A program made the position numbers and the translations under genes. Source: Bin80 sp965209015 (GTDB taxonomy: Bacteria > Bacteroidota > Rhodothermia > Rhodothermales > Bin80). From it: a stretch of 64,000 nucleotides of DNA. The notes under the pieces were generated by a model. The model saw only the letters and a list, made by a program, of their open reading frames with translations, ran no database searches and had not been told where the DNA came from. Within the stretch, counting starts at the first letter, position 1; each line of letters starts with the position of its first letter. This document shows positions 36,760 through 46,978 of this stretch, in pieces. The stretch is taken from assembly GCA_965209015.1 (NCBI GenBank), contig OZ242367.1, positions 1 to 64,000 of the forward strand, in the 5' to 3' direction.

Positions 36760-38313
36760 TTAGTTGGCAGGAATCGAATCAACTCGACGGAACTGACTCG
36801 CTGCACCTTTCTTCGTCGTATGTCCTCGTGAACCCATACCCATATCAGACATTCGAGACTCGTCAACCCCACTGTCAATATAAAACTGCTTGACAGCCAT
36901 TGCACGATCTTCACTCAGCCGCTGCACATTCCGCTCATCACGTGACGCATACCCTTCAATCCGTACATTCAGGTCGCAATTCTGAAGAATCTCAAGGTTT
37001 TCTGTGAGTTGCGTGAGCCCGGCTTCGGTGAGAACCGATGAATTTCGGTCAAAGAAGACCGTATTCATTTCCGATATATCACAGTCAAAGCATCCCTCCT
37101 CAGTTACATTCACCACGGTCGTGCGACTATCGCTGCCCGCCTCATTGATGAGCGTCAACGTGACGGTATAGGAGCCTGGTTGTGTATACATATGAGAGGG
37201 GCTTGGATCTGGACTACTCTGGCCGTCCCCGAAGTCCCACAAATACGTAAATGGCTCAGATCCACCCGTATTTGCGGTAAACATCACACTGGACTCCTCA
37301 TCACAAATACTCACACTTTCTTTACTGGTACTCATAGCAATGATCTCAGCAGGAGCCATGACGGTGACGCTGCATGAACTCGTCGCAGTGCCTGCCTCAT
37401 TCATTGCAAAGAACATCACATCATAGGTTCCTGGCTCCGTATAGAAGTGCGTACCTGAGCCACCTGAGGCCGTTGCTCCATCGCCGAACTCCCAGCGAAG
37501 CTCAAGCGGTTGCGTAGCAACAGACGCATTCGTCATCGCAGAGAAATTAGAGGCAGCACCGGTGACGACCATCCCGGTAGGACAGGTGAGCGAGCCAACT
37601 ATGGGAGGAGTGAGCGCCTTGGAGAAATTAATTTTCAACCCAAACCCAAGCGCTGCTAAGACATCTACCCCACCATAGCCATATTCAGAGGTACCGTCCA
37701 AGGCTTCATCATCAAGATGGAAGCCACCGGTATACTCGGCAAAAACCGAAGTAGAAGGGCTCAAGACAATATCCAACCCTATGCCTGCTAGGGGTCCAAA
37801 CGCACTCCCGCTCTCTTCGGTTGTATAGGGGGGCTCATCCTGCGTCACATTGCCAAAGGAATAGGATAAACCAAAATTGAAATAGAAAGCTGCACGAGTT
37901 GCAGCATTGGCAAATGTGTAGCGCCCAATGGCATGAATTGAACTCCGCAGCGCATCATCCTCTGCGACTTCATCCACTAAATTAGTACGAGCCGGGAATT
38001 GTGTGATCACTGGATACTCACCGGCACTATACGCGAGACCAATAGAAAATGGGACACTGAACTGGTACCCAAGCTCAAGGCCTGCATTCCAGGGAGTTCC
38101 TACATCGTAGGCATCCCCGTTAAAGTTGAAAGGAGATTTTTCATTGTCTCCAAAATATGACGAAAACCCAATCTTGGGCCTCACAAAAAAAGTTCCTTCT
38201 GGACGGAGGTTTTTCCTATAATCCTGAGCGATTGCATCGGGCAGAATCATAAGAATCAGGCCTAGTGACAATAACTTAAATAGGATTCTTGAATGTTGTT
38301 TGGAGCTAGTCAT
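36760..38313 (-). CDS. OmpA-family outer-membrane protein with two PKD domains
   Basis: 517 residues with a signal peptide (about 1-29, ending DAIAQ). Residues about 30-230 are a beta-barrel-like segment (FVRPKIGFSSYFGD, LGYQFSVPFSIGLAYSAG, VFAEYTGGFHL). Two PKD domains follow (LRWEFGDGATAS and YLWDFGDGQSS), then an OmpA C-terminal peptidoglycan-binding domain (FFDRNSSVLTEAG, RIEGYASRDERN, LSEDRAMAVKQFY). It should anchor the outer membrane to the cell wall. A strong terminator follows. It is next to rpsT but separated by 59 bases. Confidence 0.92.
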   Translation of the reverse strand: MTSSKQHSRILFKLLSLGLILMILPDAIAQDYRKNLRPEGTFFVRPKIGFSSYFGDNEKSPFNFNGDAYDVGTPWNAGLELGYQFSVPFSIGLAYSAGEYPVITQFPARTNLVDEVAEDDALRSSIHAIGRYTFANAATRAAFYFNFGLSYSFGNVTQDEPPYTTEESGSAFGPLAGIGLDIVLSPSTSVFAEYTGGFHLDDEALDGTSEYGYGGVDVLAALGFGLKINFSKALTPPIVGSLTCPTGMVVTGAASNFSAMTNASVATQPLELRWEFGDGATASGGSGTHFYTEPGTYDVMFFAMNEAGTATSSCSVTVMAPAEIIAMSTSKESVSICDEESSVMFTANTGGSEPFTYLWDFGDGQSSPDPSPSHMYTQPGSYTVTLTLINEAGSDSRTTVVNVTEEGCFDCDISEMNTVFFDRNSSVLTEAGLTQLTENLEILQNCDLNVRIEGYASRDERNVQRLSEDRAMAVKQFYIDSGVDESRMSDMGMGSRGHTTKKGAASQFRRVDSIPAN

Positions 38314-38367
38314 GAGTGATCCATGAATAATTTGAATGGTAAATTAATTAGATTAACTTCTCAGTAC

Positions 38368-38385
38368 ACATCTTATATAAGATGT
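38368..38385. repeat. 18-bp perfect palindrome over the rpsT stop codon
   Basis: ACATCTTATATAAGATGT is exactly self-complementary and includes the TAA stop of the minus-strand rpsT (38373-38375). It may act as an operator for the following OmpA gene or form a small hairpin at the end of the rpsT message. Confidence 0.5.
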
Positions 38386-38618
38386 CTAGAAATTTGAGCT
38401 TTATAACGTGCAGCCTTATTGCGATGAATAATTCCTTTGATTACAAGGCGATCCAGATATGCTTGAGTCTCTGGATAAAGTGCCTGTGCGAGGGAAGTAT
38501 CCTCCGTCTGCATGAGTTTACGAACCATCGTTCTCATCCGACTACGGTGCTCGCGGTTCCGCAGACGGCGGGAAGCGCTCTGACGTACTCTCTTGATGGC
38601 AGAAGCGTGCTGGGGCAT
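38373..38618 (-). CDS. rpsT: 30S ribosomal protein S20
   Basis: 81 residues from the ATG at 38618; an upstream in-frame start at 38678 would add an unlikely 20-residue tail. The sequence MPQHASAIKRVRQSASRRLRN, then HRSRMRTMVRKL and GIIHRNKAARYKAQI is the usual basic, helical S20 pattern. It binds 16S rRNA in the small subunit. It lies 61 bases after ftsZ and may be read from the division operon or from its own promoter. Confidence 0.95.
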   Translation of the reverse strand: MPQHASAIKRVRQSASRRLRNREHRSRMRTMVRKLMQTEDTSLAQALYPETQAYLDRLVIKGIIHRNKAARYKAQISRHLI

Positions 38619-38679
38619 TAGATAATGAATAAAGTGGTGGATTGAAGGTGCACAGGGAAATTTACAAAGTACACCCAAA

Positions 38680-39906
38680 TTAATCCATCATTTTACGCAA
38701 AAATGTGGGAGTAGTTTTATCAGAGGAAGATTCTTTTTCTTTTGAGGATTTATCGTCCTCATTCATGTATCTGATTTTCGAGTCGCCGGATGCTTTCTCC
38801 TTGTCGGGATCAGCAAATCCTCGACGCTCCCATGCGGGTGCATCCAAAATCTTAAGGTTATCTTCCCCTTTGTAACCGAAATGATTGTCGTCCAGCAACG
38901 ATTTTGCACCTCGGCTCCTTCGCTCCTCCAGTTCATCCGCAAAACCGGTCGCGATCACGGTGATCCGCATGCTGCCCTCCAGTACGTTATCAACAACAAC
39001 CCCAGTAATGATCTCTGAATCGGGCCCAGCTTCCTCCTTGATCACGGCCATAGCTGAATTCACGTCTTTGATCGGTATCGAACCGGCCGTGATGTTGACC
39101 AGCACATTTCGAGCGCCCGCAATAGATGCACCATCCATGAGGGGGCTTGAAATTGCTTCCAGAGTAATTGTATCTGCTCCAGAAAATAGTTCACCAAATG
39201 CAACCCCGATAATTGCAGTGCCACTATCCTTAATCGTCGTACGCACATCAGCAAAATCAAGATTGATCAAACCGGTCTTCGTAATTAGATCACTGATTCC
39301 TCGGGTCGCATTCCCCAAGACATCGTCGGCCAACTTGAAAGCATCGACAAGATTCGTCGCTTCGTCCGCAATATCCATCAATCGCTCATTCGGGATCACA
39401 ATCAGGGTATCCACATGATGCTTCAGTCGCTCAATGCCCTCCAAAGCATACTCCATACGCTTTTTGTTCTCGAATTCAAAGGGCTTAGTAACAATCGCTA
39501 CAACCAGAATTCCAAGTTGTCGGGCAATATCTGCTACAATAGGGGCGCCACCCGTTCCCGTACCTCCACCCATCCCGGCCGTCACGAATACCATATCAAA
39601 CCCATGCAGAGCGGTCTCAACCTCTTCCGTGCATTCCATCATTGCTTGGACACCTACTGCGGGATGGGCACCGGCACCTAAACCCTTGGTGAGCTTACGA
39701 CCTGCCTGAATCTTATGCTTCGCCAGGCTCTTCTCCAGATCCTGTGAGTCAGTATTGATCGCCATGAACTCAACAGCTTCCAGACCATTGCTGATCATGC
39801 TGTTAATGGCATTCCCTCCTCCGCCTCCCACGCCGACAACGCATATTTTTGCGACGCCACTATACTCCGCGTCAAACGTGAACCGAGTTTGTTTTTGTGT
39901 TTCCAT
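38680..39906 (-). CDS. ftsZ: Cell-division GTPase FtsZ
   Basis: 408 residues. The GTP-binding signature GGGTGTGGAP is present, as are GGGGGNAINSMI near the N-terminus and NLDFADVRT. It polymerises into the Z ring at midcell. The C-terminal linker is acidic and Ser-rich, ending in TPTFLRKMMD, the conserved tail that docks FtsA. It sits 45 bases downstream of ftsA. Confidence 0.97.
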   Translation of the reverse strand: METQKQTRFTFDAEYSGVAKICVVGVGGGGGNAINSMISNGLEAVEFMAINTDSQDLEKSLAKHKIQAGRKLTKGLGAGAHPAVGVQAMMECTEEVETALHGFDMVFVTAGMGGGTGTGGAPIVADIARQLGILVVAIVTKPFEFENKKRMEYALEGIERLKHHVDTLIVIPNERLMDIADEATNLVDAFKLADDVLGNATRGISDLITKTGLINLDFADVRTTIKDSGTAIIGVAFGELFSGADTITLEAISSPLMDGASIAGARNVLVNITAGSIPIKDVNSAMAVIKEEAGPDSEIITGVVVDNVLEGSMRITVIATGFADELEERRSRGAKSLLDDNHFGYKGEDNLKILDAPAWERRGFADPDKEKASGDSKIRYMNEDDKSSKEKESSSDKTTPTFLRKMMD

Positions 39907-39951
39907 ATCCCTTAGACACTCCTTTGCTGAACCGATAACGTCAACGGCGGA

Positions 39952-41226
39952 TTAAAGTTCATCAAACCAGCCTTTCATGCGGTCAATTATTTTTCCCAGT
40001 GAACCACCGCGTCTCTCTGGATAGTTTGAATCCGAAAAGGGAGGTTTAGCCCCGGCCCCATGGTTGATAGATCCCATCATTTGGGGGCAGAGTCCATACA
40101 GGACGAGGCCGACCCCTGTGGCATACTTGGGATCAGACACTTCTTCCCAGAGCCCACTCCCCAAATGTTTTGGAACCCCGATCCGCGTTTCAAGCCCTAG
40201 GATCTCATTCGCCAATTCGCGTGTTCCTGGAATCATGGATCCTCCACCGGTGAGGACGGCACCTGCAGAGAGATGCTTCCCAAATCCGCTCCGTCGAATT
40301 TCAATGGCTGTGATCTCCAAAATTTCCTCCAATCGGGGTTGGATAATTTGTGCCAGAGTGCCAGAACTGATTGTTTTTTCCTGTCGACCACCTAGTCCTG
40401 GAATACGGATCTGATCCTCCTCATCTATCATATCAATCCAGGCACAGCCAAACCGACACTTTAACTTCTCAGCTTGGTTGCGCATTACCCCAAGGCCCTT
40501 ACGGATATCTTCGGTAACATTATTGCCGGCTACTGCAATGACCGCGGTATGCCGAATCGTGCGATCCTCAAAGATCGCAACATCTGTTGTTCCGCCACCA
40601 ATATCAATCAAGACCACCCCAACTTCCTTTTCATCTGAGTGCAGGACACTGAATGAGCTGGCCAGCGGCTCAAGCACAACATCGGTGACACGATATCCAG
40701 CTTTCTCTATACACCTGTATATATTTCTTGCAGCCGAGACCAGTCCTGTGATAATATGTACATTCGCCTCTAGGCGTACGCCACTCATCCCCACCGGATC
40801 CAGAACACCATCTTGGCCGTCAACAATAAAATCCTGGGGAATAATATGAAGAATTTCTCTATCAACCGGCATCGCTACATGGGTAGTATCTTCAATGAGT
40901 CGCTTGACATCCTTTTCCGAAATCTCATGCTCGCGATTGGCGATCGTAACAACTCCCCGACTCTGAAAACTTTGGATATGATCCCCAGCAATACCCACAA
41001 TCACATTCTGCACTTCTACATCTGCAACTCGCTCAGCTGCCGAGATTGCTTTCTTCACCGAGGCAACCGTTTTGTCTATATTGATGACGACACCTCGATT
41101 CAGACCATCCGATTCAGCAATCCCAACGCCCAGGACATTGATATTACCCAGCTCATCTGACTCAGCTACAACGGCACATACCTTGGTAGTGCCAATATCC
41201 ATCCCGACGACAATTTGATCTTTCAT
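39952..41226 (-). CDS. ftsA: Cell-division actin-like protein FtsA
   Basis: 424 residues. Actin-fold phosphate loop GMDIGTTKVCAVV at the N-terminus, IGGGTTDVAIF in the middle and LTGGGSMIPG later. The C-terminus GSLGKIIDRMKGWFDEL is the amphipathic helix that ties the Z ring to the membrane. It lies 13 bases after ftsQ. Confidence 0.97.
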   Translation of the reverse strand: MKDQIVVGMDIGTTKVCAVVAESDELGNINVLGVGIAESDGLNRGVVINIDKTVASVKKAISAAERVADVEVQNVIVGIAGDHIQSFQSRGVVTIANREHEISEKDVKRLIEDTTHVAMPVDREILHIIPQDFIVDGQDGVLDPVGMSGVRLEANVHIITGLVSAARNIYRCIEKAGYRVTDVVLEPLASSFSVLHSDEKEVGVVLIDIGGGTTDVAIFEDRTIRHTAVIAVAGNNVTEDIRKGLGVMRNQAEKLKCRFGCAWIDMIDEEDQIRIPGLGGRQEKTISSGTLAQIIQPRLEEILEITAIEIRRSGFGKHLSAGAVLTGGGSMIPGTRELANEILGLETRIGVPKHLGSGLWEEVSDPKYATGVGLVLYGLCPQMMGSINHGAGAKPPFSDSNYPERRGGSLGKIIDRMKGWFDEL

Positions 41227-41239
41227 GGCATTTAATAAC

Positions 41240-41956
41240 TTAAATCGGTTGTTCTTGTGTAATAATTTGCCCTTTAAAACGCAAGTCTATCACCTCAATC
41301 ATTCGCCCTTCGTGTGACCACATATTCTGATCCCAGAATGTATTGAGTAAGTGAAATCTCTGCTCCCATGCCTCGTTCCCGAAACGCACAACGATGGTCT
41401 GGTCTACCCCCGTCGTCCCTCGCATTATCAGGATCAACCCGTCTTCCCTGATCTCAAATTCAGAAATGAGAGAATCCACTCCTGAGGGAAGCCGCGGAAT
41501 GATCGCCAATAGATTTCGCATGCTGCGGTCTTCCAGAGGAAGCAGTGCGTGGTATGGATCCATTGTTCCCCGAAGGAGAGGTACATCAAAAATAGTTTGC
41601 GCATGAATAGGGATCATGTACCCAAACTCATCTAAATAGTATGCTGGAGTCCCATTTCCATCTAGTGCCAATAGACGGGGTACCCGCTCCAAGATCTGAA
41701 CGCGCATCGTGCCTGTAGGGTAACAAACTGCCCGCCCTCCCTGCACCCATGGATGTCTGAGGAGTCGATCAACCACCAACTGAACCGTGAGCGTGCTGTC
41801 AATCAGGCTATACAATGACGCAGGGTCTGCATACGTAACTCCGGTGATTTCGATCTGTGTACAAGGGCGCTGTAAAAGATAATACCACCCAATCACACCC
41901 GCAATACAGATCGGAAGCGTCGTTACCAGAATTCTCAGAAGCCGTTTTCGTAGCAT
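41240..41956 (-). CDS. ftsQ: Cell-division protein FtsQ/DivIB
   Basis: 238 residues: a short cytoplasmic basic start (MLRKRLLR), one membrane segment (ILVTTLPICIAGVIGWYYLL) and a periplasmic part with a POTRA-like beginning (IEITGVTYADPASLYSLI). Sequence similarity in this family is low, so position between murC and ftsA is the best evidence. It bridges early and late division proteins. Gap of 4 bases to murC. Confidence 0.88.
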   Translation of the reverse strand: MLRKRLLRILVTTLPICIAGVIGWYYLLQRPCTQIEITGVTYADPASLYSLIDSTLTVQLVVDRLLRHPWVQGGRAVCYPTGTMRVQILERVPRLLALDGNGTPAYYLDEFGYMIPIHAQTIFDVPLLRGTMDPYHALLPLEDRSMRNLLAIIPRLPSGVDSLISEFEIREDGLILIMRGTTGVDQTIVVRFGNEAWEQRFHLLNTFWDQNMWSHEGRMIEVIDLRFKGQIITQEQPI

Positions 41957-41960
41957 GATC

Positions 41961-43373
41961 TCAGGCGATGGGATTCCGGTTCAGTTGATCTGTATACTGG
42001 CGCGCGGTCCGCCATATATCTCCCGCTCCCATGAACAACACCACATCCCCCGGCTTGGAGGTCTCCTGCAACATCAGTAAAATTTCTTCTTTCTGCTCCA
42101 CATAGCGAACATCACGATGTCCTCTGGCCACAGCAAGTTCCATAAGCAACTTCCCGGTCACCCCTGGAATGGGAGTCTCCCGCGCGGGATAGATTCCCGT
42201 TACGATCATGATATCCGCATTAAAGAACGAGCGGGCAAACTGATCTTTAAAGTCATTGGTTCGAGAGTACAGGTGTGGTTGAAAGATCGCCACGATCCGA
42301 CGGTCAGGGTATCCCTCACTCGCCGCATTCAGGGTCGCTGTCACCTCCGTCGGATGATGAGCATAATCGTCAATAACCAGAATGCCATTCACCTCCTTTA
42401 GAATCTGAAACCGTCGTTGCACTCCTGCAAAGAGTTCAAGACCCGACTTGATCCGATCGAAGTCAATATCCAACTCCACTCCTACCGCGACGGCGGCCAG
42501 TGCATTCCGAACATTATGTAGCCCCAGTGCCTGTAGACGGACCGATCCAAGGAGTTTTCCAGAGAGCAGAACATCAAAGTGTGTGTCCTGCTCCTGTTGG
42601 ATGATTCTCTCGGCCCTGATCATTGCTTGACGTGCGGTGCCATAGGTCACGACCCTACGATCAATCTGATCAATGATTGCCTGTACTCCTGGATCATCTA
42701 AGCACAGAATAGCGGCTCCGAAAAAGGGGACACTCCCCGCAAACGTAACAAAGGCACGATAGACTTCATCAAGGCTACCATAGATTTCCAGATGATCTGC
42801 TTCAATGGTGGTAATGACCGCCAAGGCAGGGGTTAAACGCAGAAAAGCGCGATCATATTCGTCTGCCTCAATCACAATAATATCTCCCTCGCCGCTGACC
42901 GCATTACTATTCAATTCCGTCACTTTGCCGCCCACAATGATCGTGGGATCAAATCCCCCCTCTGCAACGACGCGGCCAACCATACTGGTTACAGTTGTTT
43001 TTCCATGGGTACCAGCGACACCCACGCCGAATTTCATACGCATAAGTTCGCCCAACATTTCTGATCTGGAGATCAGTGGAACCCGGTTGGCAATTGCCGT
43101 CTGCGTTTCAGCATTTTGGTTCGTCTCCACCGCAGATGAGTAAACAACCACATCGGCCCCATCTACATGTTTCTCATCATGCCCTTCATGGATCGTGGCC
43201 CCCTGAGTTGAAAGCTTATCGGTCAAGTCATTGAGACTCAGGTCGGATCCGGTCACCCGATACCCTCTAGCCAAAAGAACCGAGGCGATGGAACTCATTC
43301 CAATCCCTCCAATTCCAACCATATGCACATGACGGATTCGTCCAAGCCAGGGTTGTCGACGCTGTGATTTCAT
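41961..43373 (-). CDS. murC: UDP-N-acetylmuramate--L-alanine ligase
   Basis: About 470 residues from the ATG at 43373, chosen because it overlaps the murG stop as ATGA like other junctions in this operon; ATG 43388 is the alternative. The Mur ligase features are HMVGIGGIGMSS (nucleotide-sugar binding), GTHGKTTVTSMVG (ATP loop), HHPTEV and the C-terminal domain. It adds L-Ala to UDP-MurNAc in the cytoplasm, the first peptide step of peptidoglycan synthesis. Confidence 0.97.
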   Translation of the reverse strand: MKSQRRQPWLGRIRHVHMVGIGGIGMSSIASVLLARGYRVTGSDLSLNDLTDKLSTQGATIHEGHDEKHVDGADVVVYSSAVETNQNAETQTAIANRVPLISRSEMLGELMRMKFGVGVAGTHGKTTVTSMVGRVVAEGGFDPTIIVGGKVTELNSNAVSGEGDIIVIEADEYDRAFLRLTPALAVITTIEADHLEIYGSLDEVYRAFVTFAGSVPFFGAAILCLDDPGVQAIIDQIDRRVVTYGTARQAMIRAERIIQQEQDTHFDVLLSGKLLGSVRLQALGLHNVRNALAAVAVGVELDIDFDRIKSGLELFAGVQRRFQILKEVNGILVIDDYAHHPTEVTATLNAASEGYPDRRIVAIFQPHLYSRTNDFKDQFARSFFNADIMIVTGIYPARETPIPGVTGKLLMELAVARGHRDVRYVEQKEEILLMLQETSKPGDVVLFMGAGDIWRTARQYTDQLNRNPIA

Positions 43374-44473
43374 GCCTTTCCCTCCCATCCAACCAGTGCC
43401 AGAACATCTTTCGCTACCGTTAGGGCAGCTTGTGGTTTTGCAGCTTTCCGTGCGTGGTCGGCCATGGTTCTTCTTCGCTGAGAGTCTGCTAATAGTGCAG
43501 GAACCTGTATGGAGAGTGCGCTCAGAAGATCCTCTTCGGGTACATAAATTGCGGCACCGATTCGTTCCATGCTTTGAGCATTTTTGGTCTGATGATCTTC
43601 GGCGACATGGATGGATGGAACGAGAATAGAAGGGGTTCCTGTACAGAGGAGTTCACTACAGGTGAGCGCTCCAGATCGGGCAAGAACTAAGTCACATGCA
43701 GCATACATCAAATCCATCCGATCTACATATTTCATGATACGAAGCCTTGCGTGCTCTTTCCTGCGCATCCGATCAAAATAAAGCCTGCCCGTTTGCCAGA
43801 GTACATAAATAGCAGGATCAGACAAAATTTGATCCGAAACCTGCCACATTACTTCATTGATGGACTGACTTCCCAGTGAGCCTCCAAATACAAAAACAAC
43901 TTTAGCATCCTGAGGGAGCCCCAGAGATGCTCGAGCGGATTCACATGGTACCGGGGACGCTAATTCTTTGCGCACCGGATTCCCGCTTACACGGCAGCGT
44001 CCTTCTGGAAACCAATTCTTTGCCTCTTCAAATGCAATATGTACCTGTGCTGCTTTACGTCCCAAGATCCGATTTGTCAGGCCCGCATATGCATTTTGCT
44101 CTTGGACAATCGTCGGTCGTCCCCGCATATGGGCAGCCCATAAGACTGGCCCAGACACATAACCCCCAGTTCCAACTGCTATATCGGCGTCAAAATCTTG
44201 TACTAACCGATAACTCTGCCAGAGTCCGGCGGCCAGTTTGAGAGGCACCTTTACGTTCCGAAAGATCTGACGGCGATGAATTCCGCTCACGGTAATGGGA
44301 TGGATTTCAAATCCTGCATCTGGAACTGCATTCCACTCCAGATGATCTCGTGTTCCGGCAAAAGCGATCGCACTCGTGGGCTCCAGCGCACGAATAGCTT
44401 GGGCAGTGGCGATTGCAGGATACACATGACCACCGGTCCCACCGCCCGCGAATAAGATGCGTGGAGATCTCAT
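43370..44473 (-). CDS. murG: Undecaprenyl-PP-MurNAc-pentapeptide GlcNAc transferase
   Basis: 367 residues. GGGTGGHVYPAIA at the N-terminus, QEQNAYAGLTNR in the first domain, and GGSLGSQSIN plus RSGALTCSELLCTGTPSILVP in the C-terminal domain are the family motifs of this GT28 enzyme. It makes lipid II from lipid I on the inner face of the membrane. Starts with a 4-base overlap (ATGA) with ftsW. Confidence 0.97.
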   Translation of the reverse strand: MRSPRILFAGGGTGGHVYPAIATAQAIRALEPTSAIAFAGTRDHLEWNAVPDAGFEIHPITVSGIHRRQIFRNVKVPLKLAAGLWQSYRLVQDFDADIAVGTGGYVSGPVLWAAHMRGRPTIVQEQNAYAGLTNRILGRKAAQVHIAFEEAKNWFPEGRCRVSGNPVRKELASPVPCESARASLGLPQDAKVVFVFGGSLGSQSINEVMWQVSDQILSDPAIYVLWQTGRLYFDRMRRKEHARLRIMKYVDRMDLMYAACDLVLARSGALTCSELLCTGTPSILVPSIHVAEDHQTKNAQSMERIGAAIYVPEEDLLSALSIQVPALLADSQRRRTMADHARKAAKPQAALTVAKDVLALVGWEGKA

Positions 44474-45621
44474 CTGGATTCCAACTGGCGTGAAATATTG
44501 AGCAGAATCCCTAGAAGGGCTCCAGCAGCAATCATTGAAGTTCCCCCATAGGAAACCAGAGGTAGAGGAAGACCGGTGACAGGTAAGATGCCCGTAGAGA
44601 CACCTGCGTGGACGATGCTATATAGGACAAGAATTGTTGTACAACCAACGGCTAAAAAAAGACCCAGAGGATCCGCTGCATGGCGAGCAATTCGCAGGAA
44701 TCCTCTCAGAAGAAAAATAACGAATAATCCCAGAAGCAGAAGACCTCCCAGTAGTCCATACTCTTCGATAATGATAGCAAAAATAAAATCATTGTACGGG
44801 GCTGGCAGAAAATCGCGCTGCACACTCTTTCCAGGTCCTCGTCCGGTCCATCCACCCATGGCGAGTGCAATCTTGGCTTGGTGTGCTTGATACCCCTCCG
44901 CCTGTAAACTCAACACCTCCGCCTCCTCAGTATTCGGAAAGATGTTCAATCCCAAGAACGACTCAACCCGCTGGGCTCGATTCGGAGAGCTGAAGAGCAT
45001 CAATACCACACAAACCATCCCGAACAGAATTCCACCCCCTAGATACCAGAGACTCACACGCCCAACGTAGATCATCAGCATCACGGAAAGTAGAACGATA
45101 AAAGCGGTAGATACATCCTCAAGCCCGATGAGTATGACCGTGGAAAATATCCAAAACAAAAGGGGAAGAACTGCCTTTGTAAAACTGTGAATATATTCCT
45201 GTTTGCGTACCAAAAGTACAGAAACATACAGAATCAGTGTGATCTTTGCCAGATCAGATGGCTGAATGCTCAAGATGCCAAGCTGAAAGGCACGGGTAGC
45301 TCCTCCATAGGAGACACCAAAAATACGGACCAAGACCAGCAGGAGCATAGATCCCACTAAAAATAAACGAGACCAACGAGCAAGATAGTGATAGTCCAGC
45401 CTGCTGAAAATCACCAGAGTTACCAAGGCAAGTCCCACTCGGAGTGTATGGCGATAAAGGAATTGCTCAACATCTCCGTCTCCCTTCACCTCAGCCAGAA
45501 AAGCAATTGCGCTGTAAACCGCCATGATTCCAATCGCGGACAGCACAAGCGCAATCCAAAGGATATATTTATCCATCGGTGTCTGGTCCCGCAAAAATGC
45601 TGTCCGAATTCGTCCTGCCAT
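44470..45621 (-). CDS. ftsW: Lipid II polymerase FtsW (SEDS family)
   Basis: About 383 residues from ATG 45621, which lies 1 base after the murD stop; a start 66 bases upstream in murD is rejected. Ten or so membrane segments are apparent. SEDS landmarks: RAFQLGILSIQPSDLAKI, GGWTGRGPGKSVQRDFLPA and VTGLPLPLVSYGGTSMI. With FtsI it polymerises glycan strands at the septum. Confidence 0.95.
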   Translation of the reverse strand: MAGRIRTAFLRDQTPMDKYILWIALVLSAIGIMAVYSAIAFLAEVKGDGDVEQFLYRHTLRVGLALVTLVIFSRLDYHYLARWSRLFLVGSMLLLVLVRIFGVSYGGATRAFQLGILSIQPSDLAKITLILYVSVLLVRKQEYIHSFTKAVLPLLFWIFSTVILIGLEDVSTAFIVLLSVMLMIYVGRVSLWYLGGGILFGMVCVVLMLFSSPNRAQRVESFLGLNIFPNTEEAEVLSLQAEGYQAHQAKIALAMGGWTGRGPGKSVQRDFLPAPYNDFIFAIIIEEYGLLGGLLLLGLFVIFLLRGFLRIARHAADPLGLFLAVGCTTILVLYSIVHAGVSTGILPVTGLPLPLVSYGGTSMIAAGALLGILLNISRQLESR

Positions 45622-45622
45622 G

Positions 45623-46978
45623 TCAGAGGGTCTCCACAATCTGGCGAAAGCGATCTCCCCGCTCTTCAAAGTTGGAAAATAAATCAAACGAAGAGCAAGC
45701 TGGGCTTAATAGTACAATATCTCCTGCCTTGGCATACCTGCACGCCTGCTGAGTTGCATCGTTCAAATCTCGAACGGTCAGTGCATGGTTGCAGTGCGGC
45801 CCCAGTTCCTGCATCACCTTTTCTGCACTTTCGCCAAATCCGATTACCGTGTGAACTTTTTCGGAGACCAGAGACTTGACCTTCTCATAATCATTCCCCT
45901 TGTCTCGTCCTCCGGCGAGCAATAGGATCGGTGCACTGAAGCTGAGTAGTGCATAGCGGAGAGCATCTACATTGGTCGCTTTTGAATCATTGACATAAGT
46001 GATCCCATCCAACTGACGGACAACTTCCAGCCGGTGATCTACCCCGGAGAATCCCTTTAGGCTATGGCAAAGCGTCTTGTCGGTAAGACCTAACTCTCGC
46101 CCTGCCAAGACGGCGGCCAGCGAATTACTGATATTATGGGGGCCTGGAATTCCCAATTCGCTCGTAGGAATCAGTGCACGTTCCTGAAGTCGGATCCAGT
46201 TGTTCACCACACTCGCACCGCCGGTGAGTTCTACCTGACAGCTGAACGGATATCCTTGCACATCGCTGGTAGACAGAAAATGTTCGACATGCCTCCGCAC
46301 AACAGAATCATCGTAATTATAGATCACCACATTTGGATCTACTTGGTTTTGGCAGATATGTAATTTGCTCGCGACATATTGCTCAAAGTTGCCACCGTAG
46401 CGATCCAGATGATCTGGTGTAATGTTCAGAATAATGCTCACATCTGGCCGGAATGTCTCAATATGATCTAATTGAAAACTTGAAACCTCAAGAACCACGA
46501 CGGTGTCTGCCCGTAGCTCCGGTATGTATTCAGACAAAGGGGTCCCAATATTTCCTGCCACAACGGCTCGCCGATCGGCAGTGTTCATCATATGCCCCAA
46601 AAGATTAGCGGTTGTAGTCTTTCCATTGGTGCCGGTGATGGCGATGATCTGCCCTTTCGCATGCCAAAAAGCAACCTCTAGCTCCGAGTATACAGGGAGT
46701 CCGGCATCAAGAGCAGCCTGTACCGGTGGTGCGGATGTGGGTACCCCCGGACTGAGTACTAAAAAATCGGCAGTCAATGCTGCATCTGTATGTCCATTGG
46801 CTTCCACTTTAATCCCCCGCCCTTGACACCAACTAGGTAAGTCAGCTTCAATGGGGCCACGATCAGAGAGTAGTACCTTGGCACCGAGGCGGGCTAATAG
46901 ATCGGCCACAGCCCGACCACTCCTAGCTGCACCTAGAACCGTCACCTGCTTACCCTTGACGTTCCGCTGATGCAGCAT
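45623..46978 (-). CDS. murD: UDP-N-acetylmuramoyl-L-alanine--D-glutamate ligase
   Basis: 451 residues from ATG 46978, which shares one base with the mraY stop (TAATG); an upstream start at 47035 is not needed. ATP loop GTNGKTTTANLLG, then NITPDHLDR, HRLEVV and YVNDSKATN are family motifs. It adds D-Glu to the nucleotide precursor in the cytoplasm. Confidence 0.96.
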   Translation of the reverse strand: MLHQRNVKGKQVTVLGAARSGRAVADLLARLGAKVLLSDRGPIEADLPSWCQGRGIKVEANGHTDAALTADFLVLSPGVPTSAPPVQAALDAGLPVYSELEVAFWHAKGQIIAITGTNGKTTTANLLGHMMNTADRRAVVAGNIGTPLSEYIPELRADTVVVLEVSSFQLDHIETFRPDVSIILNITPDHLDRYGGNFEQYVASKLHICQNQVDPNVVIYNYDDSVVRRHVEHFLSTSDVQGYPFSCQVELTGGASVVNNWIRLQERALIPTSELGIPGPHNISNSLAAVLAGRELGLTDKTLCHSLKGFSGVDHRLEVVRQLDGITYVNDSKATNVDALRYALLSFSAPILLLAGGRDKGNDYEKVKSLVSEKVHTVIGFGESAEKVMQELGPHCNHALTVRDLNDATQQACRYAKAGDIVLLSPACSSFDLFSNFEERGDRFRQIVETL

